Source: Actinomycetota bacterium
GTDB taxonomy: Bacteria; Actinomycetota; Actinomycetes; Nanopelagicales; Nanopelagicaceae
Assembly: GCA_009705675.1 (NCBI GenBank)
Contig: WLSX01000010.1
Span: forward strand, 1-11,699
DNA length: 11,699 bases
Reading direction: 5' to 3'
Part shown: piece by piece, positions 6,252 to 11,699 of the stretch
Layout: every line of letters begins with the position of its first letter
Numbering within the stretch: position 1 is the stretch's first letter
The notes under the pieces: generated by a model
The model's input: only the letters and a program-made list of their open reading frames with translations
The model's database searches: none
What the model was told of the DNA's origin: nothing
Position numbers and translations under genes: made by a program

Positions 6252-7092
6252 CAATAACTCCGTAAGAACCTTTTGAAGGGCGTCTTCGCCTTTGTAATAC
6301 TGGAACACCTGGTGCCATTCTGCGGGCAAAAATTAGAAATCCTGTGTGACCAATCATTCTGTGCTGTGGCCTAACAGCTAATCCTTCGTGATGCCAACCG
6401 CGAACAATGGTTTCGGAAGATTCTGGTTCAGTGAAGTTGCCACAATCCTTTATGGCTTCAGCAATTTTTGAAAGTTGTGTAGTTGTAGCAACATAAGCCA
6501 TGAACACTCCGCCTGGAACTAAAGCATTTGATGCGGTCTCTACGCAATCCCAGGGTGAGAGCATGTCCAAAATTACTCGATCGTAATCAGCTCCAAAACT
6601 TTGTTCTTGCAATGCGCCAACAGTTAATTTCCAATTCTTTGGTTCATTCCCAAAGTAGTTCTCTATATTCTGTTTGGATATTGCTGCAAAATCATCACGT
6701 ATCTCTACCGAATGCAAAAATCCTTTATCTCCTACCGCTCTTAAAATTGAAATGCTAAGCGCACCTGATCCAACACCCGCTTCTAAAACCCTTATTCCGG
6801 GCTTTATATCCGCAACCCCAAGAATCATTGCTGCATCCTTTGGATAAATAATTGTTGCTCCCCTTGGCATAGATAGAACATAGTCAGCCAAGAGTGGGCG
6901 AAAAGCTTGAAACTTTAAATCTCCATTTGTTGCAACGATCGATCCCTCTGGAAGGCCAACTAATTCATCATGCTTTAAAAGTCCTTTATGGGTATGCCAT
7001 TCAGCCCCAGCTGCCAATGTAATTGAGTACAACTTTCCCTTTGCATCGGTTAACTGAACCCGATCACCATAATTAAAATTTCTATCTATCAT
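6247..7092 (-). CDS. trmI: tRNA (adenine-N1)-methyltransferase TrmI (m1A58)
   Basis: The 281-residue product resembles the Mycobacterium tuberculosis Rv2118c family, which methylates N1 of adenine 58 in the tRNA T-loop using S-adenosylmethionine and works as a homotetramer. The N-terminal 60 or so residues form the small beta domain (FNYGDRVQLTDAKGK, then GLLKHDELVGLPEGS). The Rossmann domain has IIYPKDAAMILG (81-92), SAM motif I LEAGVGSGALS (103-113), the acidic residue in SVEIR (118-122), and LDMLSPWD (175-182), the catalytic/substrate loop. The tail ends in an arginine run and SKGSYGVIE, typical of actinobacterial members. It overlaps the HAD gene by 11 bases, so it depends on upstream translation, and it is the last gene of the mshC-metH run. 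TrmI and MetH are linked only loosely, through SAM use and supply. Confidence 0.94.
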   Translation of the reverse strand: MIDRNFNYGDRVQLTDAKGKLYSITLAAGAEWHTHKGLLKHDELVGLPEGSIVATNGDLKFQAFRPLLADYVLSMPRGATIIYPKDAAMILGVADIKPGIRVLEAGVGSGALSISILRAVGDKGFLHSVEIRDDFAAISKQNIENYFGNEPKNWKLTVGALQEQSFGADYDRVILDMLSPWDCVETASNALVPGGVFMAYVATTTQLSKIAEAIKDCGNFTEPESSETIVRGWHHEGLAVRPQHRMIGHTGFLIFARRMAPGVPVLQRRRRPSKGSYGVIE

Positions 7093-7756
7093 TTGTAGCG
7101 ATTCTACTTGTAAGAAATGGGTACCACGTAATTAACTTTTCGATGTTAATCTCAGATAAAGACTCAATAACTCGTAAATTTGGATTACTAGGCATCTGTA
7201 CTAGATGAGGTAAGCCGATTACCTGAGCACCGGCAGTTAACCCGGATTGAACCCCGGTGAGTGAATCTTCTAAAACGACGCAGTTTTTAATTTCTACTCC
7301 TAAAGTTTTTGCAGCTAGCAAGTATGGCTCAGGATCTGGCTTGGACCGCTTTACGTCATCATAGGAAACAGTAGTATCAAATATTCCATCTGGAAATCTT
7401 TTCAGTACAGCTCTCATTAATCTGCCAGTACTTGCAGTTACTAATGCGATCTTAATGTCAGATTTTTTACATTCATTTAAAATTTCTAAGGCATTAGGAA
7501 TAAGATCCAATTTTGTTGCAAGTTTTTGCTCCATTACGTCATCAAGTTGCCTCGCAAAATATCCAAAAGGTTTGATGTTGTTGCTTCGTTCCTGCATGTA
7601 ATTTTCCGTCTTTTCCATTGGCCCACCGAGACAATTAATCTGATCTTGCTGATCCCAATGACAACCTAACTCTGCCATTATTTCAATTTCAGATTCTAGC
7701 CAAAGTGGTTCTGAATCAATTAAAGTCCCATCCATATCAAACAAGATTGCACTCAT
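7082..7756 (-). CDS. HAD-superfamily hydrolase, subfamily IA (beta-phosphoglucomutase/phosphatase-like)
   Basis: The 224-residue protein has all four HAD motifs: DMDGT (7-11; nucleophile D7, acid/base D9), TAS (107-109), K139 in RSKPDPEPY, and VLEDSLTG (161-168; D164 for magnesium). Residues about 16-85 make a helical C1 cap. Such enzymes usually dephosphorylate small sugar phosphates, phosphoglycolate or similar metabolites, and the cap sequence does not let me name the substrate. A serine two residues after DGTLID and the SKPDPEPY element suit phosphatases and mutases of the PGMB group. It shares ATGA with the metH stop region and overlaps trmI by 11 bases, so it sits inside a tightly coupled operon. 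Neighbouring metH or trmI with a HAD gene appears common in actinobacteria, but no functional link is established here. Confidence 0.9.
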   Translation of the reverse strand: MSAILFDMDGTLIDSEPLWLESEIEIMAELGCHWDQQDQINCLGGPMEKTENYMQERSNNIKPFGYFARQLDDVMEQKLATKLDLIPNALEILNECKKSDIKIALVTASTGRLMRAVLKRFPDGIFDTTVSYDDVKRSKPDPEPYLLAAKTLGVEIKNCVVLEDSLTGVQSGLTAGAQVIGLPHLVQMPSNPNLRVIESLSEINIEKLITWYPFLTSRIATNDR

Positions 7757-10700
7757 GATGCGTTGAAATACTTTGCTTCAAGATGATGTAAAACTATCGA
7801 AGATGTTGATTGCTCTGGATGTAACTGGAACTCTTCAGATAACGATATGCCAATTCGTTCTGGCTGCAATAACTCACACATCTGTAATTGTTGCTCAAGA
7901 TCGGGGCATGCCGGATAACCAAACGAGTAGCGAGATCCTTGATATCCCTGATTAAAGATTTCTTTTAGATCTTTTGAGTCTTTCCCATCAATTTTCAACT
8001 CTTCACGCGTTCTAGCATGCCAATGCTCAGTTAAGGATTCGGTTAATTGCACAGAAAGTCCATGAAGCTCTAGATACTCTCGATATAAGTTCGCATTAAA
8101 TAGTTTACTGATTGCATCGCTAATTGACTGCCCCATAGTTACAAATTGGAAACTTACAACATCAATTTCGCCACTTTCTTTACTGCGGAAGAAATCTGAT
8201 AAACATAGGCGACGATCACGACTCTGTCTTGGAAAAGTAAATCTAACTCGTTCCTTACCTTTTGATTCTCCCTCATGATGAAGCACTACTAAATCGTTTC
8301 CTTCGCTGTAGCAAGGGAAATACCCGTAAACGACTGCAGCATTTAACCATCCATTGGACTGAACATCATTTAAAAGTGAGCGAAGTTGTGGCCGACCTTC
8401 ATCTTGTGCCATTGTTTCAAAATCTTTTCCCTTTAATCCCCATTGTCCGAGAAATAATGCTCTTTCATCCAACATGCCAACATAATCGGCAAGTGCTATA
8501 CCTTTCACAACCTTTGAACCGTAGAAAGGAGCTGTCGGAACTGGATTATTATCTGCAACATCACTTCGCTTGGTATCAATTCCACTACTTTCAATCCGGT
8601 TAGTTCGAGGCGTTCGTCTCTCCTTAAGTGGTGGAAGCTGTACGCCAGCAACTCCACGCTTAATCCCCATCAATGTATCCATTAGCTTCAAGCCTTCAAA
8701 AGCATCTTTTGCATATCTAACTGTTCCCGGAAAAATTTCATTAAGATCTTGTTCAACATATGATCTAGTTAGTGCAGCTCCACCTAAAACAATCGGCCAT
8801 TTTTCAGAAAGTCCTCTTGATTCTAATTCGAGCAGATTTTCCTTCATTATTACCGTGGACTTCACTAGTAAGCCCGACATACCAATTACATCAACATTAT
8901 TATCTATTGCAGCGTCAATAATCTGGTTTACGGTTTGCTTAATTCCGATATTTACTGTGTCATATCCGTTATTAGATAAAATAATGTCAACAAGATTCTT
9001 GCCAATATCATGTACATCACCTTTTACAGTTGCAAGCAGAATTTTGCCTCTACCCTGATCATCAGTTTTTTCGATAAATGGTTCAAGGTATGCAACTGCA
9101 GATTTCATCACTTCAGCTGACTGCAATACGAATGGCAGTTGCATCTCCCCTTTACCAAACAACTCTCCAACAGTTTTCATACCTGCTAGTAAGTAATCAT
9201 TAATAATAGTTAAGGCCGGAATCTTGGAGTCAATTGCGGTCTTTAAATCATCGGTTAACCCAACCTTCTCGCCATCAATTATTCGTCGCTGTAATCTTTC
9301 TTCCAATGGAAGCGCGGCAAGTTCAGCCGCTCTGCTTTCTTTTGTTGAGGTGACTTCAACATTTTCAAATAGCTGCAAGAACTTAGAAAGCGGGTCATAG
9401 ATGACATTTCCTTGAGCATCAGATTCTCTACGATCATAAACAAGGTCAAGTGCCACATCTAATTGCTCTTTTGGAATTCGGCTTATCGGAGTGATTTTTG
9501 AGGGATGAACGATCGCTGAATCTAATCCATTTTTTACAGCTTCAGATAAGAAAACTGAGTTCAACACAATTCGAGCGGCTGGATTTAATCCAAAGGAAAC
9601 ATTACTCACGCCGAGCGTAGTTTGCACATTTGGAAACTCTGCCTTTAAAGATTTTATTGCATCCAATGTTTCAATTGCATCCCTACGAGTTTCTTCCTGC
9701 CCAGTTGCAATTGGAAAAGTTAAACAATCGATCAAAATATCATCAACTCTCATCCTCCATTTAGAGGTTAAATCATTTATTAAACGGCGTGCAACCTTCA
9801 ATTTCCATTGAGCATCTCGGGCTTGGCCTTCTTCATCTATCGTAAGAGCGATTACTGCTGCACCATGTTCAACTACCAATGGCATTATTCGGGCAAACCT
9901 TGAAGTTGGTCCATCTCCGTCCTCGTAGTTGACAGAGTTGATAACCGATCTGCCACCTAACTGCTTAAGTCCAGCTTCTAGAACTGCCGGTTCAGTTGAA
10001 TCTAAAACAATAGGTAGTGTTGATGTTGTGGCAAACCGGAAAGCCAACTCCTTCATATCAGCAACACCATCTCTGCCAACATAATCAACGGAAAGATCTA
10101 ACATATGGGCTCCGTCGCGGATTTGATCTCTAGCTATTTCAACACAACTTTGCCAATCCTCTGCTAAAAGTGCATCCCGGAAAGCTCTCGATCCGTTTGC
10201 ATTTGTCCGTTCACCAATAGATAAATAAGTGTTCTGCTGACGAAAAGGGGCAAACTGATATAGAGAAGAAGCACCGATTTCGCGAGTCACTTCTCTTTCA
10301 GAGATATTGTTTCCACTTAATTGCTTAACCACCTCTTTTAAATGCGCTGGTGTAGTTCCACAACATCCTCCTACTAAATTAACTTTGTAATCAATTACAA
10401 ATTGCTTTAAAGACTTAGCTAACTCTTCTGGAGATAGTGGGTAATGAGCACCATTCTCACCGAGTACTGGAAGTCCAGCATTTGGCATTACTGAAATTCC
10501 AGCAGTTGCGCCTTTACTTAATACCCGAAGATGCTCGCTCATCTCAGCTGGGCCAGTAGCACAATTTAAGCCAATTAAATCAATACCCAACGGCTCAAGA
10601 GCGTTTAACGCAGCACCGATTTCAGAACCCATGAGCATTGTTCCAGTAGTTTCAACGGTAACTTGAGCAATTAAAACAATATCTTTTTTAGAATTATTTA

Positions 10701-11226
10701 TCGCATTTCTTGCCCCGTTAACCGCTGCTTTTGCTTGAAGTAAATCCTGAGTGGTTTCAATTAATAGCGCATCACTTCCACCATCAATTAACCCTTTTGA
10801 TGCTGTTTCATATGCTTCTTTAAGAAATTCATATGTGGTGTGTCCAAGGGTTGGCAATTTTGTTCCTGGTCCTAGTGAGCCAAGCACCCATCGAGGATTC
10901 TCTTTAGTTGAGTATTGATCTGCCACCTCTCTTGCAATCTTTGCACCAGCGAACGCAAGTTCATAGATCCGATCTTCAATTCCATACTCAGCTAAATTAG
11001 CAAAATTTGCACCAAAGGTATTAGTTTCAATTGCATCTACACCAGCGTCTAGGTATTCAGCATGTACGGCTTTTACAATATCTGCTCTGGTTACGTTAAG
11101 AATTTCATTACAACCTTCATGATTTTGAAAATCCTCTAAACTTGGATTTCTAGCCTGCAACATCGTTCCCATCGCGCCATCAGCGATAACAACACGCTTT
11201 GATAAGGCAACACGAAGTGAGTTCAT
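7753..11226 (-). CDS. metH: Cobalamin-dependent methionine synthase MetH
   Basis: At 1157 residues this is a full-length, four-module enzyme that makes methionine by moving a methyl group from 5-methyltetrahydrofolate via B12 to homocysteine. The homocysteine/zinc module (about 1-305) has the zinc ligands C222 (GLNCATGP) and C288-C289 (GGCCGTTPAH). The pterin-binding module is about 325-600 (SIGERTNANGSRAF, LGVSNVSFGL). The cap and cobalamin module is about 635-860, with D737-V-H739-D-I-G742 carrying the cobalt-ligand histidine, then SGLL (784-787) and GGAALT (815-820). A linker of roughly 45 residues leads to the SAM reactivation domain (about 905-1140), with R1099 and GYPACPD (1103-1109). 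The stop overlaps the HAD start (ATGA). No riboswitch fits in the 39-base upstream gap. The cell must obtain B12 or make it elsewhere. Confidence 0.97.
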   Translation of the reverse strand: MNSLRVALSKRVVIADGAMGTMLQARNPSLEDFQNHEGCNEILNVTRADIVKAVHAEYLDAGVDAIETNTFGANFANLAEYGIEDRIYELAFAGAKIAREVADQYSTKENPRWVLGSLGPGTKLPTLGHTTYEFLKEAYETASKGLIDGGSDALLIETTQDLLQAKAAVNGARNAINNSKKDIVLIAQVTVETTGTMLMGSEIGAALNALEPLGIDLIGLNCATGPAEMSEHLRVLSKGATAGISVMPNAGLPVLGENGAHYPLSPEELAKSLKQFVIDYKVNLVGGCCGTTPAHLKEVVKQLSGNNISEREVTREIGASSLYQFAPFRQQNTYLSIGERTNANGSRAFRDALLAEDWQSCVEIARDQIRDGAHMLDLSVDYVGRDGVADMKELAFRFATTSTLPIVLDSTEPAVLEAGLKQLGGRSVINSVNYEDGDGPTSRFARIMPLVVEHGAAVIALTIDEEGQARDAQWKLKVARRLINDLTSKWRMRVDDILIDCLTFPIATGQEETRRDAIETLDAIKSLKAEFPNVQTTLGVSNVSFGLNPAARIVLNSVFLSEAVKNGLDSAIVHPSKITPISRIPKEQLDVALDLVYDRRESDAQGNVIYDPLSKFLQLFENVEVTSTKESRAAELAALPLEERLQRRIIDGEKVGLTDDLKTAIDSKIPALTIINDYLLAGMKTVGELFGKGEMQLPFVLQSAEVMKSAVAYLEPFIEKTDDQGRGKILLATVKGDVHDIGKNLVDIILSNNGYDTVNIGIKQTVNQIIDAAIDNNVDVIGMSGLLVKSTVIMKENLLELESRGLSEKWPIVLGGAALTRSYVEQDLNEIFPGTVRYAKDAFEGLKLMDTLMGIKRGVAGVQLPPLKERRTPRTNRIESSGIDTKRSDVADNNPVPTAPFYGSKVVKGIALADYVGMLDERALFLGQWGLKGKDFETMAQDEGRPQLRSLLNDVQSNGWLNAAVVYGYFPCYSEGNDLVVLHHEGESKGKERVRFTFPRQSRDRRLCLSDFFRSKESGEIDVVSFQFVTMGQSISDAISKLFNANLYREYLELHGLSVQLTESLTEHWHARTREELKIDGKDSKDLKEIFNQGYQGSRYSFGYPACPDLEQQLQMCELLQPERIGISLSEEFQLHPEQSTSSIVLHHLEAKYFNAS

Positions 11227-11265
11227 TTGGCTTAGTTTACCTTAGTAAATGGGTGCAAACTCTAA
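11227..11265 (-). promoter_or_regulatory. Possible metH promoter in the mshC-metH gap
   Basis: On the leftward strand TAAACT (11239-11234) ends seven bases before the metH ATG at 11226, the spacing expected for a -10 box of a leaderless transcript. It overlaps an inverted repeat, TTTAC-CTTA-GTAAA (11236-11249), that could serve as an operator or be chance in AT-rich DNA. A TTGCAC element lies upstream but only 13 bases away, which is too close for a normal -35. Alternatively metH may simply be transcribed with mshC. Confidence 0.35.
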
Positions 11266-11271
11266 TTAGAG
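11260..11271. repeat. Perfect 12-base palindrome at the mshC stop codon
   Basis: CTCTAATTAGAG is self-complementary over all 12 bases and contains the mshC TAA. On the leftward strand it is followed by TTT, so as RNA it could make a four-base-pair stem. It is too small to be a strong terminator and is noted as a possible protein-binding site or weak attenuator between mshC and metH. Confidence 0.3.
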
Positions 11272-11699
11272 CGCTAAACCCAATAGTGCATCAATTGCTC
11301 TAGATACTGCCCCACTTTGATTAACGTTTCCATCACTATTCGATTTTAAGGACCAATTCAACAATCTCTTCAAAGCATTTGGGGTATCAAGATTATTTGA
11401 AATGTCAGAAACTATATCGTTTATCATTTGTGTTGGATCTGTAACTTCACTCTGAGCCAAAGCAACGCGAATTTGATTGACTTCGTTTTCAGCTTTTAAT
11501 AGTAATTGACCGCTCCATTGACGATCATCCTGATAGTGACCACTTAGAAGGGCCCATCTAATAACCATCGGATCAACCCCATCTGAAAGTAATTTTGAAA
11601 CAAATACAAGATTTCCTTTAGATTTACTCATCTTTTCACCGTCTAAACCAATCATCGCGGCGTGAACATAATATCTAGCAAACTCTCTACCGAAGGCGG
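11266..11699 (-). CDS. mshC: Mycothiol biosynthesis cysteine ligase MshC, C-terminal part (5' end outside window)
   Basis: The frame is open from the window edge for 143 residues before the TAA at 11268-11266; the full enzyme is about 410 residues, so roughly the last third is present. MshC joins cysteine to glucosaminyl-inositol using ATP, the fourth step of mycothiol synthesis, and is a paralogue of cysteinyl-tRNA synthetase. Visible are FARYYVHAAMIGLDGEK, the ATP-binding KMSKSKGN, then VFVSKLLSDGVDPMVIRWALLSGHYQDDRQW. The GHYQDDRQW segment and VFVSKL after the KMSKS loop match MshC, whereas CysS proteins usually read KMSKSLGNF and continue differently. The position upstream of metH also fits mshC (compare Rv2130c and Rv2124c). 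The zinc site and HIGH motif that would settle the assignment lie outside the window. Confidence 0.87.
   Translation of the reverse strand, partial: AFGREFARYYVHAAMIGLDGEKMSKSKGNLVFVSKLLSDGVDPMVIRWALLSGHYQDDRQWSGQLLLKAENEVNQIRVALAQSEVTDPTQMINDIVSDISNNLDTPNALKRLLNWSLKSNSDGNVNQSGAVSRAIDALLGLAL

Noticed and set aside
8262..9058. Two rightward open frames (113 and 162 codons) opposite metH
   Set aside because: They are antisense to the conserved cobalamin and linker regions of MetH, have low-complexity unlike-protein translations and no promoter or ribosome site.
11227..11265. Cobalamin or SAM riboswitch upstream of metH
   Set aside because: The gap is 39 bases, far shorter than any known riboswitch of these classes, and no conserved box is visible.
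11266..11699. Cysteinyl-tRNA synthetase (cysS) as the identity of the partial gene
   Set aside because: The KMSKS context, the GHYQDDRQW segment, the short C-terminus and the location upstream of metH all fit MshC better. The missing N-terminus keeps some doubt.
1..11699. Mobile elements, CRISPR arrays, tRNA or rRNA genes, phage genes
   Set aside because: No transposase or integrase, no regularly spaced repeats, no cloverleaf-like sequence and no rRNA segment was seen. The gene order is conserved housekeeping throughout.

Overview
The window looks like chromosomal DNA from a small-genome, AT-rich actinobacterium. The evidence for the phylum is a mycothiol ligase fragment (mshC), paired pafB/pafC regulators, an actinobacterial tatA-tatC-helY block, a Rv2118c-type tRNA methyltransferase and an actinobacterial-style MetH. 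Base composition is about 40% G+C or lower by eye, and almost nothing is non-coding: about 107 bases in five gaps. That combination fits the streamlined freshwater Nanopelagicales (acI) type best. The lineage is inferred from content and compactness, not from a marker gene.

Layout. The right half is one leftward run: mshC (3' third only), metH, a HAD phosphatase and trmI. The last three overlap by 4 and 11 bases. A single rightward gene, an FKBP-type peptidyl-prolyl isomerase lipoprotein, meets trmI stop codon to stop codon with no base between them. A 43-base divergent promoter region then leads into a second leftward run: pafB, pafC, tatA, tatC, a lipid/diacylglycerol-kinase-family gene and the 5' two thirds of a Ski2-type helicase (helY), which leaves the window at base 1.

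How the genes relate. mshC and metH are both thiol/sulfur genes (mycothiol assembly and methionine synthesis). trmI is tRNA housekeeping. PafB and PafC are the WYL-domain partners that activate the LexA-independent DNA damage response in mycobacteria. TatA and TatC build the twin-arginine export pore. The FKBP lipoprotein would fold proteins outside the membrane.

The most notable point is an absence. In many actinobacteria the pafBC-tat-helY block and the trmI-metH-mshC block flank the Pup-proteasome genes (pafA, prcA, prcB, pup, dop, mpa/arc). Here the two blocks are joined with only the FKBP gene between them, and that gene is on the opposite strand. Other points are a set of TANNNT boxes 5-7 bases before start codons, which suggest leaderless transcripts, and an AT-rich PafC with an altered WYL signature. 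I found no mobile element, CRISPR array, RNA gene or wholly new system.
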